Of a DNA stretch of 64,000 nt, positions 10,785-18,737 are shown in pieces. Made by a program: the position numbers and the translations under genes. Each line of letters opens with the position of its first letter. The first letter of the stretch is position 1. This DNA is from Stutzerimonas decontaminans (GTDB taxonomy: Bacteria; Pseudomonadota; Gammaproteobacteria; Pseudomonadales; Pseudomonadaceae). Where the stretch lies: contig NZ_CP007509.1 in NCBI RefSeq assembly GCF_000661915.1, positions 1,736,001-1,800,000 of the forward strand. Reading direction: 5' to 3'. The notes beneath the pieces were generated by a model that did no database searches, was not told the origin of the DNA, and saw nothing but the letters and a program-made list of their open reading frames with translations.

Positions 10785-11462
10785 TCAGGCAGTAGCGGCC
10801 TTGCCCATTTCCTTGAGCTTGGCGTTCATGCGCTGTTCGTCCGGTAGCAGGCATTCAACCGATGGCAGCGCCAGCATCCGCGCATGATGGGCGGCAAGGC
10901 CCGGCCAGCGTTGGGTGTCGAGCTGCTCGCCGCCGTGCGCCATATTGATCAGCTGGCAGGCGATAGAGATGTCCGCCATTGAAAGGCTGTCGCCGACGAA
11001 GAAGTCCCCCTGACCGAGCTGCTGCTCCAGATAATCGAAGTGTGGCGGGAGCTTTTGCTGCAGCGCGGCCTGCACGGCTTCTTCGTTGCAGGGCTGGCCG
11101 GATGTGGGTTTGAGAATGCGATTACGGAAGATGGCAAAGGTAGTCAGTGGCGCCAGTTCGTAGTCCGCGTACTTTTCCAGCCAGCGTACACGCCCTCGCT
11201 CCTGGGCATTGGTGCCGTAAAGGCACGTCGTCTCCGGATAGGCTTCTTCAAGGTACTGACAGATCACGCTCGAGTCTGCGAGGGTGTAATCGTCATCCTT
11301 GAGTGCCGGGATGCGGCCGAGAGGATTGAGTTCCAGATACCATTGTGGCGGTGTGAAGGGCATTACCGTTTCGAGCTGATATTCGAGGCCTTTTTCGAGC
11401 AGGCAAAGACGTACCTTGCGCACAAAGGGCGAGAGAGGGGCGCCAAACACGGTGAGCGACAT
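10785..11462 (-). CDS. Glutathione S-transferase family protein
   Basis: The 225-residue protein has a thioredoxin-fold N-terminal domain (LTVFGAPLSPFVRKVRLCLLEKG) with Ser11 as the likely activating residue. It also has the glutathione-binding NPLGRIPAL and DSSVICQYLEE motifs and a helical C-terminal domain with SMADISIACQL. The substrate cannot be predicted. It is 59 bases downstream of the membrane-anchored protein gene on the same strand. Confidence 0.85.
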   Translation of the reverse strand: MSLTVFGAPLSPFVRKVRLCLLEKGLEYQLETVMPFTPPQWYLELNPLGRIPALKDDDYTLADSSVICQYLEEAYPETTCLYGTNAQERGRVRWLEKYADYELAPLTTFAIFRNRILKPTSGQPCNEEAVQAALQQKLPPHFDYLEQQLGQGDFFVGDSLSMADISIACQLINMAHGGEQLDTQRWPGLAAHHARMLALPSVECLLPDEQRMNAKLKEMGKAATA

Positions 11463-11520
11463 ATGGTTCTCCGTAATAGGTGGGGTGCTCGATCAGGGCG
11501 CTCGATAGGCGCTCGAGCCA

Positions 11521-12288
11521 TCAGTAGACGTTTTTCTTCTTCCAGAGATCTTCGTCATCGAAGGCTTTCATCCCTTCGGCCAGCTCGCTTGGTTCATCTG
11601 CCGACGGCCGTTCATGCTTCAGTACCAGCGCATTGGAGTGTTCCAGCAGCGCCTCCAGTTGCTTCAATTGGGCCTGGTAGGGCGCGGGTGCAGGCTGGCG
11701 GCGGATATGCTGAATGCCTCGCTCGAAGGCCAGGCGCGCGCGCTGGGGCTGGTTTTGTTGCAGCGCCAGTCGGCCCAGGCCGGTGAAGTACTCGATGTGC
11801 AGTATCGCCAGCATACGCTGGATATCCTGCGCCCAACGCTTGGCCTCGGCTTGCTGCAGTAGCCCCTCTTTGGTGGCGCGAACGATCTGCGCATGAAGGT
11901 CTTCGAGCATGAAGCGGCTTTCCTTGGCCTGTGCTTCGGTCAGTATCTGCCGTGGCGGATTGCTTATCTGGATGGCTTCGCCCTTGGCTGCTTCGCTGCG
12001 CAATGCCTGGATGCGCGCGCTCAATTTGTCGTTTCCTTTGTCCAGCGGTAGCAGGCGCTCGCTCAGGTTCAGCTCGAGGTGCGTGAGCAACAGCTTGAGA
12101 GCTGGCGTCATCATCTGACCTGGTAGGCCATCGGACAAGTTGGCGCACCGACGGCAACGATCATTGAGATCTGCTCGCTGCCGGGCTTTTTCCAGATTGC
12201 TTTTTTCGACGATCTGGATGGTGTAGACGATGGTGACCAGCAGAAACACACCGGCCAGGATCAATCCTGTGATCATTAGTGGAGACAC
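11521..12288 (-). CDS. Membrane-anchored hypothetical protein with helical repeats
   Basis: The 255-residue protein has one N-terminal membrane helix (residues 5-27, MITGLILAGVFLLVTIVYTI) followed by a CRRC motif (45-48) and a long helical region. The segment around 150-215 resembles a tetratricopeptide-like pair (LALQQNQPQRARLAFERGI). No family is recognised with confidence. It is probably anchored with its bulk in the cytoplasm and may be cotranscribed with the GST gene. Confidence 0.65.
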   Translation of the reverse strand: MSPLMITGLILAGVFLLVTIVYTIQIVEKSNLEKARQRADLNDRCRRCANLSDGLPGQMMTPALKLLLTHLELNLSERLLPLDKGNDKLSARIQALRSEAAKGEAIQISNPPRQILTEAQAKESRFMLEDLHAQIVRATKEGLLQQAEAKRWAQDIQRMLAILHIEYFTGLGRLALQQNQPQRARLAFERGIQHIRRQPAPAPYQAQLKQLEALLEHSNALVLKHERPSADEPSELAEGMKAFDDEDLWKKKNVY

Positions 12289-12400
12289 GAACTACACCTC
12301 TCGAGCCGCTGGTTTTTGGCCTGAGTGTAGTGGCTCGGCGGTGTGGCTGATAGTTCTGCTTGCCGTTTGGTTATATCGGTAAAATTTTTTCAAACTATGC

Positions 12401-12429
12401 TTGACGACCCTGGGAGGCCTCCATAAAAT
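12401..12429 (+). promoter_or_regulatory. Sigma-70 promoter of the tRNA-Glu/tRNA-Gly unit
   Basis: TTGACG (12401-12406) and TAAAAT (12424-12429) with an optimal 17-base spacer, followed by a GC-rich discriminator (GCGCGCC) typical of stringently controlled stable-RNA promoters. Confidence 0.8.
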
Positions 12430-12501
12430 GCGCGCCACTTGCAGCGTGAAGCACTAAGCAGAGCGCTGGAAGCCGGAATGAAGTTGAGGTTTCCGGGCAG
12501 C

Positions 12502-12577
12502 GTCCCCTTCGTCTAGTGGCCTAGGACACCGCCCTTTCACGGCGGTAACAGGGGTTCGAGTCCCCTAGGGGACGCCA
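12502..12577 (+). tRNA. tRNA-Glu (anticodon TTC)
   Basis: A 76-base cloverleaf with acceptor GTCCCCT / AGGGGAC, encoded CCA, anticodon stem ACCGCC/GGCGGT around CTTTCAC (anticodon TTC) and the T-loop GGTTCGAGTCC. Confidence 0.97.
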
Positions 12578-12582
12578 TATTT

Positions 12583-12658
<76 letters not shown>

Positions 12659-12694
12659 AATTCTCTTCAGGCTTCTTAGAAGTTGTGAAGATCG

Positions 12695-12722
12695 AAAAAG
12701 CGACCTAATGGTCGCTTTTTTC
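12695..12722 (+). terminator. Terminator of the tRNA unit
   Basis: AAAAAGCGACC / GGTCGCTTTTTT with a TAAT loop and T tract, 37 bases after tRNA-Gly. The 150 bases from here to the next gene show nothing further. Confidence 0.85.
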
Positions 12723-12872
12723 GTTTCTGCCAGCCGCTATTTGAAGCGGCACGCACTAGCTCATGCTTGATGGTCGGCGCCCGCCTCGCCGGTGCGCGTC
12801 CCGGCAGGGCCATCCATCGAATGCGCTTAGTCGGCCGCCTTGCCGTTCACGCTGCTTGAAGGCGCGCGTGCC

Positions 12873-13163
12873 TCAGGTGTACTTGGTAAAAATGCCGCGC
12901 ACTCTGGCCAGTGTCTCGCCAGTGTCCTGTGCCTGATCGTGCAGGGCCTCCTCGATCAGGCAAGTCAGCATCAGCCGATAGGCCTTGTCCAGCGCGCTGC
13001 GAGCGGCGGAAAACTGCTGGGCGATCGCCTCGCAATCCTCCCCGCGCTTGATCATCGCCTGAATGCCGCGCACCTGACCCTCTACTCTCGCTAGCCGCTT
13101 CAGCATGGCCTGCTGTTGATCCTGCAGGTCTGCAGATTCGCTGAGCGTGGTCTGGTCATTCAT
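12873..13163 (-). CDS. CsoR/RcnR-family repressor with atypical ligand positions
   Basis: The 96-residue, all-helical DUF156 protein is recognised from RLARVEGQVRGI and the pattern C-x-AIAQQFSAARSALDKAY. Family members repress by DNA binding and are released by Cu, Ni/Co, formaldehyde or persulfide. Cys44 aligns with the conserved first cysteine. The later His and Cys of CsoR (first Cys +25 and +29) align with Leu69 and Ala73, while a cysteine occurs at position 68 (+24). It is therefore neither a standard copper CsoR nor a standard CstR. The setting among persulfide genes suggests a sulfane-sulfur sensor using Cys44 and Cys68, which is inference. It is transcribed divergently from bigR. Confidence 0.85.
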   Translation of the reverse strand: MNDQTTLSESADLQDQQQAMLKRLARVEGQVRGIQAMIKRGEDCEAIAQQFSAARSALDKAYRLMLTCLIEEALHDQAQDTGETLARVRGIFTKYT

Positions 13164-13228
13164 GCGAGTACCTCTACATCACGGGAGGGAAGGCGGCGAT
13201 GGGCCTGAGCTGGGATCGCCTGCATCGT

Positions 13229-13244
13229 ATACGGGTAGGGGCAT
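13229..13244. promoter_or_regulatory. Operator-like site A (CsoR-family type)
   Basis: ATACGGGTAGGGGCAT, 66 bases upstream of the CsoR-like gene. It matches 14 of 16 bases of site B before the persulfide dioxygenase gene and resembles the G/C-tract inverted repeats bound by CsoR-family proteins. Autoregulation is inferred. Confidence 0.5.
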
Positions 13245-13294
13245 GCTATCGAGGGTGAAGTCCGGGGCCAACTTCTTTCGGTAAGCACTTGCAT

Positions 13295-13320
13295 AACAAT
13301 ATATAAAAAAATATATTGTT
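13295..13320. promoter_or_regulatory. Perfect AT-rich palindrome, candidate BigR operator
   Basis: Two perfect 10-bp arms, AACAATATAT (13295-13304) and ATATATTGTT (13311-13320), are separated by six A residues. The element ends 27 bases before the bigR start, where a promoter is expected. BigR/YgaV proteins bind AT-rich inverted repeats at their own promoters. Assignment to BigR is inference; the palindrome itself is certain. Confidence 0.65.
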
Positions 13321-13347
13321 TTTAACTTAATCGTATCGGCCGCGATC

Positions 13348-13665
13348 ATGACTCCCGATCTGGATATCGAGCAACTGCGAGCCAACGCCGCTTCGGCCGG
13401 TGCTTTGTTGAAGGCACTGGCAAACCCTGATCGCCTATTGCTTCTGTGCCAGCTGTCCCAGGGTGAGCGGAACGTCACTGAGCTCGAGCAGTTGCTGGGT
13501 ATCCAGCAGCCGACCCTTTCGCAACAACTTGCTGTGCTGCGGCGCGAGGGGCTTGTGGCAACCCGGCGCGAGGGAAAGCAGATCCACTATCGGATCAGTA
13601 GCGCTGAGGCGCTGGCCGTGATCACCACCCTGTACCAGCTGTTTTGCGAGAGAGGGCAGCAATGA
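13348..13665 (+). CDS. bigR: ArsR-family persulfide-responsive repressor BigR
   Basis: The 105-residue winged-helix protein carries the two cysteines diagnostic of BigR/SqrR/YgaV sensors: Cys34 (LLLLCQLSQGE) and Cys100 (LYQLFC), 66 residues apart as in BigR. These form a di- or tetrasulfide bridge with persulfide and release DNA. The recognition helix is in QPTLSQQLAVL. The gene heads a tightly packed set: its stop overlaps the start of the YeeE-like gene (ATGA), so bigR is expected to control this operon and perhaps the sulfide-oxidation genes downstream. Confidence 0.9.
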   Translation: MTPDLDIEQLRANAASAGALLKALANPDRLLLLCQLSQGERNVTELEQLLGIQQPTLSQQLAVLRREGLVATRREGKQIHYRISSAEALAVITTLYQLFCERGQQ

Positions 13666-14096
13666 CTATCGATTGGGGCAATTTCACACCTTGGAGCGCA
13701 CTCGCCGGGGGCGTGCTGATCGGCGCGGCGGCAAGTCTTTTCGTGTTGCTCAATGGTCGCATCGCCGGGATCAGTGGGCTGTTGGCCAGTCTCCTGGATC
13801 GTGGCGCCGAAGGTCGCGGCGAAAAGCTGGTGTTCCTTCTCGGCTTACTGCTCGCTCCTTTGCTCTGGATGCTGTTTGGCTCCTTGCCGGTCATGGAGTT
13901 TCAGTCCGGATGGATCGGATTGGTAGCAGCTGGGCTGCTGGTCGGTGTCGGCACGCGCTATGGCGCTGGCTGTACCAGTGGTCACGGCGTGTGTGGAATC
14001 TCGCGACTCTCGCCGCGCTCGATCATCGCCACTCTGATGTTCATGACGGCTGGCTTCATTACCGTCTTTGTTCTGCGTCATCTTCTGGGGGGCTGA
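13662..14096 (+). CDS. YeeE/YedE-family half-transporter (first half)
   Basis: The 144-residue membrane protein has about four to five hydrophobic segments and the family signature GTRYGAGCTSGHGVCGISRLS at about 101-121, with two cysteines. YeeE/YedE proteins import thiosulfate or other sulfur species, and paired half-length forms occur next to BigR in several bacteria. Translation is coupled to bigR by an ATGA overlap, and the second half follows after two bases. The two products probably form one pore. Confidence 0.85.
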   Translation: MTIDWGNFTPWSALAGGVLIGAAASLFVLLNGRIAGISGLLASLLDRGAEGRGEKLVFLLGLLLAPLLWMLFGSLPVMEFQSGWIGLVAAGLLVGVGTRYGAGCTSGHGVCGISRLSPRSIIATLMFMTAGFITVFVLRHLLGG

Positions 14097-14098
14097 GT

Positions 14099-14518
14099 AT
14101 GCGCAAACTGACTTCATTCGCCGCTGGCCTGTTGTTCGGCCTGGGGTTACTGCTTTCAGGGATGGCCAATCCCGCCAAGGTGATCGGCTTTCTCGATCTG
14201 GCTGGTGCCTGGGATCCCTCGCTTGCCTTGGTCATGGCTGGTGCCATAGGCACGGCACTTGTGCCCTTCACCTGGTCCAGGAAACGTGAACGCTCGCTGC
14301 TTGGCGCTCCGATGCAGTTGCCCACCAAGCGAGAGCTCGATGGACGCCTTATCGGCGGCAGCCTGCTCTTCGGTGTGGGCTGGGGCATCGCGGGCATCTG
14401 TCCAGGGCCGGCCGTAGCCGTATTGCTGAGCGGCCACTGGCAAGTGGTGCTTTTCGTAGCCGCCATGCTCGGCGGAATGCTGTTGTTCTCTGCGCTGGAA
14501 CGCCGGCGCACTTGCTGA
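14099..14518 (+). CDS. YeeE/YedE-family half-transporter (second half, DUF6691 type)
   Basis: The 139-residue membrane protein complements the preceding half-protein. It has helices at about 5-25, 40-58, 83-105 and 110-132, the motif LSGMANPAKVIGFLD near the N-terminus and the signature GVGWGIAGICPGPA with one cysteine. It begins two bases after the previous stop. The pair is inferred to move sulfur compounds across the inner membrane for the sulfide/persulfide enzymes encoded nearby. Confidence 0.85.
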   Translation: MRKLTSFAAGLLFGLGLLLSGMANPAKVIGFLDLAGAWDPSLALVMAGAIGTALVPFTWSRKRERSLLGAPMQLPTKRELDGRLIGGSLLFGVGWGIAGICPGPAVAVLLSGHWQVVLFVAAMLGGMLLFSALERRRTC

Positions 14519-14531
14519 CCGGGAGGTCATT

Positions 14532-14732
14532 ATGAAAGCCAACGTTGGAACCATTGATCGGACACTGCGCATCATCGTCGGTTTGGCGCTTATCGGCCTG
14601 AGCCTGGCCGGGGTGATTGGAGTGTGGGGTTGGATTGGCCTGTTGCCGCTGGCCACTGGCATCTTTCGCTTTTGCCCGGCGTATACGCTGCTGGGAATCA
14701 AGACCTGCAAGGCGTGCAGCACCAAGTCTTGA
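14532..14732 (+). CDS. Small DUF2892 membrane protein
   Basis: The 66-residue protein matches the DUF2892 family (N-terminal N-V-G-x-x-D-R-x-x-R, two membrane helices, C-terminal FCPAYTLLGIKTC). This domain is found alone or fused to rhodaneses, as in YgaP. Four bases of GGGAGG precede the ATG. It is the last gene of the bigR operon and ends before a terminator. Its role in sulfur handling is suggested only by context. Confidence 0.85.
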   Translation: MKANVGTIDRTLRIIVGLALIGLSLAGVIGVWGWIGLLPLATGIFRFCPAYTLLGIKTCKACSTKS

Positions 14733-14762
14733 ATGCCGGGGTGTCAGGCCACTAGGGCATAA

Positions 14763-14800
14763 AGCAAAAAGGCCGACAGCGATGTCGGCCTTTTTGCTTG
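14763..14800. terminator. Bidirectional terminator between convergent sulfur operons
   Basis: Stem AGCAAAAAGGCCGAC / GTCGGCCTTTTTGCT with a six-base loop. A and T runs on either side let it serve both the bigR operon (plus) and the rhodanese-ended operon (minus). Confidence 0.85.
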
Positions 14801-14813
14801 GTTAACGAGCGCC

Positions 14814-15194
14814 TCAGTCGAAGCTTGGCAAGCTCGGCTTTATGACCGGCCTACCGGCTTCGGCCCACGCATCAAAACCGCCGGCTATGGACTTGACGTT
14901 CATGTAGCCCATCTCCTGCAACGCCGCTGCGGCAAGCGCAGCGCGACCGCTGGTCTTGCAATAGAGCACGACGCTCAGGTCCCGAGCGCCCAGCTCCGGC
15001 GTGCTGCTGAGCTTGAACTCCAGCACGCCGCGCGGAATGTTCAGGGCGCCGTCGATATGCCCCTCGCGAAACTCGTCTGGCTCGCGTACATCGATCACAA
15101 CGTCTGCGGCCTGGATCGCCGCGTCGGCTTCGATCATCGATACTTCCCGGATGCCAGTCCGGGCCTGTTCGACGAGATCATGGGCGCTCTTCAT
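14814..15194 (-). CDS. Rhodanese-domain sulfurtransferase
   Basis: The single-domain rhodanese has 126 residues with the active-site loop CKTSGR (about 79-84) and the N-terminal VIDVREPDEFREGHIDGALNIP motif. It moves sulfane sulfur between persulfides and acceptors. It starts inside the end of the SulP gene (four-base overlap), so it is the last gene of the operon dioxygenase - DUF442/SQR - SulP - rhodanese, which fits sulfide detoxification. Confidence 0.9.
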   Translation of the reverse strand: MKSAHDLVEQARTGIREVSMIEADAAIQAADVVIDVREPDEFREGHIDGALNIPRGVLEFKLSSTPELGARDLSVVLYCKTSGRAALAAAALQEMGYMNVKSIAGGFDAWAEAGRPVIKPSLPSFD

Positions 15195-16969
15195 CCTGCG
15201 TTCTCCTTGATGCTGGAAAGGTGGTCGCGCTGTCGCTCAAGGGCGCGATGAGTGGTTTGCGGATCCAGTGCGAGCAAGGCTTCGTACTGGCTGATGAATA
15301 CCTGGCCACCGAAGTGCTCGAGAAAGTCGGTGCGCCGCAGCCGATCCATTACCGGTCCCTTGACCTCGGAAAGATGGAGCTGGACGCCGGCGGTGTGAAG
15401 GCGGGCTGTGATGGCCTCGAGACTTTCCAATGCGCTGGCATCGATCAGGTTCACCCCTGGGCACATCAGCACCAGATGCTCGGCTTGAGGATAGCGCCCG
15501 ATCAGTTCGGCGATGCGGTCTTCCAGAAAGCGCGCATTGGGAAAGTACAGGCTTTCATCTACACGCACCGAAAGTACTTTCGGGCTCTGCACTACGGCGA
15601 AGCGCTCGATGTTACGAAAGTGCTCGCTGCCTGGCAGCTGCCCAACCACGGCAACATGCGGCTGGCTGGTGCGCCAGAGAAAGAGCAGCAGCGACAGGCC
15701 TACGCCCAGGATAATCCCGCTCTCCACTCCGACCAGCAATACACCGAGCATCGTGGCGGTCATGGCCGCGGCGTCCTGGCGTGAATAGCGCCAGGTTCGC
15801 CGCAGCGCCGCGAGGTCCACGAGACTGAGTACAGCCACGATGATCGTAGCGGCCAGGACGGCGTGCGGCAGGTTATGAAACAGCGGTGTGAAGAACAATA
15901 CCGTGAGGCCAATGCCGACGGCGGTCAGGGCGCCGGCCAGTGGGGTTTGGGCGCCGGCGTCGAAATTCACTACCGAGCGGGCGAAGCCGCCGGTGACTGG
16001 GAAACCGCCGCTGAACGCTGCGGCGATATTGGCGCTGCCGAGTGCGACCAGCTCCTGGTTGGGCTCGATTCGCTCGCGGCGCTTGGCTGCCAGCGTCTGG
16101 GCCACCGACACCGATTCGACAAAGCCTACCAGGCTGATCAGTACCGCGGCCGGTAAGAGCTGTACGGCGAGCGCAAGATCCAGTGACGGCGCACTCAGTG
16201 ACGGCAGCCCGCGCGGCACCTCGCCGACTACCCGCACGCCGACGTCGGTGAGCTGAAAAGCACCGACCGCAGCTATCGCAAGAAGCAGGGCGGCGACGGG
16301 GCCGATTTTGGTAAGGGTGGCGGCTGTGCGCGGGTTCATCCCCAGGCGATGCAGCCAACCACCTAGCTGGCTGCGCACCAGATAGAGAAACAGCAGGCTG
16401 CTGGCGCCTACGGCTAGAGTCGGCAGGTGAGTCTGTGGCAGGCCGGCGATCAGCCCTGCAGCGAGTTGCAGCGCATTGTCACCGACAATGGAAATACCAA
16501 GGATGTGTTTGAGCTGACCGAGGGCAATGAGGATGCCCGAGGCGCTGATGAAGCCGGAGATCACCGGGTGGCTAAGGAAGTTTGCCAGAAAGCCCAGGCG
16601 CAACACCGCCATGATCAGCAGCACCGCACCAGACAGCATCGCCAGCAGCATGGCCGCGCCGACGTATTCCGCGCTGCCCGCCGCGAACAGCGGCCCCAAT
16701 GCGGCGGCGGTCATCAGCGAAACCACCGCCACTGGGCCGACGGCCAGGGTGCGGCTGGTGCCGAACAGGGTGTAGGCGATCAGCGGCAGCATGCTGGCGT
16801 ACAGGCCGGTCACCGGCGGCAGGCCCGCAAGCATGGCGTAAGCCAGGCTCTGCGGGATCAGCATCAATGTCACGATCAACGCGGCCAGTCCGTCCTTGGC
16901 GGCGGCTGCGCGATCGTATTGCTTCGCCCAGTCCAGACATGGCAGAAAGCGGGCCAGCCGCTTCATCAT
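15191..16969 (-). CDS. SulP-family anion transporter with STAS domain
   Basis: The 592-residue inner-membrane transporter has about 12-14 membrane helices, the SulP signature LIPQSLAYAMLAGLPPVTGLY near the N-terminus and a C-terminal STAS domain (about 460-560, with LMCPGVNLIDASALESLE). The start is the ATG at 16969, which overlaps the stop of the upstream gene (ATGATGA); the longer open frame is a shadow of that gene. The substrate is probably sulfate, sulfite or bicarbonate; export of oxidised sulfur is inferred from context. Confidence 0.88.
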   Translation of the reverse strand: MMKRLARFLPCLDWAKQYDRAAAAKDGLAALIVTLMLIPQSLAYAMLAGLPPVTGLYASMLPLIAYTLFGTSRTLAVGPVAVVSLMTAAALGPLFAAGSAEYVGAAMLLAMLSGAVLLIMAVLRLGFLANFLSHPVISGFISASGILIALGQLKHILGISIVGDNALQLAAGLIAGLPQTHLPTLAVGASSLLFLYLVRSQLGGWLHRLGMNPRTAATLTKIGPVAALLLAIAAVGAFQLTDVGVRVVGEVPRGLPSLSAPSLDLALAVQLLPAAVLISLVGFVESVSVAQTLAAKRRERIEPNQELVALGSANIAAAFSGGFPVTGGFARSVVNFDAGAQTPLAGALTAVGIGLTVLFFTPLFHNLPHAVLAATIIVAVLSLVDLAALRRTWRYSRQDAAAMTATMLGVLLVGVESGIILGVGLSLLLFLWRTSQPHVAVVGQLPGSEHFRNIERFAVVQSPKVLSVRVDESLYFPNARFLEDRIAELIGRYPQAEHLVLMCPGVNLIDASALESLEAITARLHTAGVQLHLSEVKGPVMDRLRRTDFLEHFGGQVFISQYEALLALDPQTTHRALERQRDHLSSIKENAG

Positions 16970-18714
16970 CCCTTTTTCTCCTGAGTGAAGTCGCAGGCGT
17001 TCGGCGCCTCGGCCGGGCGTGGCTCGAAATCCAGGTGCTTCGGTTCGGCCAGCCATTCATGCCCTTTGAGCATCATGTCGAAGTAGATCGAAGGCATCCA
17101 TTGCGTCTTCAGTCGCCAGGCGAGGCGTCTTGGCACCCGCGGATCGAGCGGGAAGGTTGGTAGCAGCTTCCCGCCATAGCCAAACTCGGCCAGGATGACC
17201 TTGCCACGCTCCACGGTCAGCGGGCACGAACCGTAGCCGTCATAGATCGCTCGCGGTCCCTTGCCATTGAGCACGCTGAGAACGTTCTCTGCTACAACCG
17301 GTGCCTGCTTGCGTACCGCGGCGGCAGTCTTGGCATTAGGCGCAGAGCAGACGTCACCCAGGCTGAAGATGTTGCCGAAGCGCGGATGGCGAAGGGTTTC
17401 ATGCTCGGCCTCGAACCAGCCATCAGCATTGCTCAGTGCGCTCTGGCGAACGAACTCCGGCGCATGCTGCGGTGGAACTACATGTAGCAGATCGAACTCG
17501 CGTTCCTCGGTCCGGCTTTGGCCATCAGCATCGACGACGTTGAAGCAGGCTTTGCCCGCAGGCCCATCGATGGCCGTCAGGCGATTGTTGAACTGGAGCT
17601 GTGCGCCGTAGCGTTCAACGTACTTCATCAGGCCGGGCACGAAGTCGGCAACGCCGAACAGCACGGCGCCCGCCGAGCAGAAGTCCACCTGGATATCCTT
17701 CAATACGCCCTGCTTGAGCCAGTGGTCGCACGACAGGTACATCGCTTTTTGCGGTGCGCCGGCACATTTGATAGGCATCGGTGGCTGGGTGAACAAGGCC
17801 TTGCCGTGGCGCAGGCTCTGCACCAATTGCCATGTGTAGGGTGCCAGTTCGAATGCGTAATTGGAGGTCACGCCGAACTTGCCGAGGCTTTCGCGTGCGC
17901 CTTCGATGGCGTCCCAGTCGAGGCTCAAACCGGGGCAAACCACGAGCGCTCTATAGCCGATGCGGCTGCCGTCCTCGAGCACGACCTGCTGATGCTCTGG
18001 CTCGAAGGCCTGGGCAGCAGCGCAGATCCATTGCGCCTTGGCCGGAATGCAGCGACTCATCGCACGCTCGGTGTTGGCGCGGTCGAACACCCCGGCGCCC
18101 ACCAGCGTCCAGCCGGGCTGGTAATAGTGCTGATCGCGCGGCTCGATAATCGCGATGCGCAAATCCGGATCGCGTTTTAGCAGGCTGGCGGTAACCGCAC
18201 AGCCGGCTGCGCCACCTCCAACCACCAGTACGTCGTAGCGCGGCGTAACCGCGAACTTCCCCGCGGCCGGTAGCGGCTGGTCGTTCGCCGATTGCCAGTA
18301 CTGTTCCAGCCGAGGCAGCAGCCCGTTGAGGTCATAGTTTGCCTGCTGGGCGGTCTGTAACAGCACCTGCGGATCAAGGTGATGCGCTTCGGCCAATGCC
18401 CAGAGTGAGACTGAGCGGGTTCCGGTCCGGCAGAACGCCAGGACCGGGCCCCTGACGCGTTCCAGCAGTGAGCAAAACGCGGCGACATCGGCGTCGCTGA
18501 TCTGTCCCGATACGACTGGCAGATGGTGGTATTCGAGGCCCGAGGCTTCGGCGGCGACACGCATAGCCGCGCTGGCGGGCTGACCTTCATCCTCGTTGTC
18601 CGGACGATTGTTGATGACGCAACGAAAGCCGATGCCTGCCAGCAGAGCCATGTCGGCCGGCTGCAGCTGAGCAGCAACGGATATGAAAGGTGTCAGGCGT
18701 TTTATTGTTTGCAT
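16966..18714 (-). CDS. DUF442 phosphatase-like / sulfide:quinone reductase fusion
   Basis: The 582-residue protein has two parts. Residues 1-115 form a DUF442 (Blh-type, tyrosine-phosphatase fold) domain with P-loop CRTGTRS, Cys95 and Arg100. From about 159 a flavoprotein of the SQR family follows: FAD motif VVGGGAAG, the segment PIKCAGAPQKAMYL close to eukaryotic-type SQOR, a later cysteine in DFCSAGA and a C-terminal GYGGKLLPTFP. SQR oxidises sulfide to persulfide and passes electrons to quinone. In other bacteria DUF442 is fused to the dioxygenase instead; here it is joined to SQR, and the dioxygenase is separate just upstream. Confidence 0.85.
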   Translation of the reverse strand: MQTIKRLTPFISVAAQLQPADMALLAGIGFRCVINNRPDNEDEGQPASAAMRVAAEASGLEYHHLPVVSGQISDADVAAFCSLLERVRGPVLAFCRTGTRSVSLWALAEAHHLDPQVLLQTAQQANYDLNGLLPRLEQYWQSANDQPLPAAGKFAVTPRYDVLVVGGGAAGCAVTASLLKRDPDLRIAIIEPRDQHYYQPGWTLVGAGVFDRANTERAMSRCIPAKAQWICAAAQAFEPEHQQVVLEDGSRIGYRALVVCPGLSLDWDAIEGARESLGKFGVTSNYAFELAPYTWQLVQSLRHGKALFTQPPMPIKCAGAPQKAMYLSCDHWLKQGVLKDIQVDFCSAGAVLFGVADFVPGLMKYVERYGAQLQFNNRLTAIDGPAGKACFNVVDADGQSRTEEREFDLLHVVPPQHAPEFVRQSALSNADGWFEAEHETLRHPRFGNIFSLGDVCSAPNAKTAAAVRKQAPVVAENVLSVLNGKGPRAIYDGYGSCPLTVERGKVILAEFGYGGKLLPTFPLDPRVPRRLAWRLKTQWMPSIYFDMMLKGHEWLAEPKHLDFEPRPAEAPNACDFTQEKKG

Positions 18715-18737
18715 GTCGACGTCCTCCGCGTTCGCAG

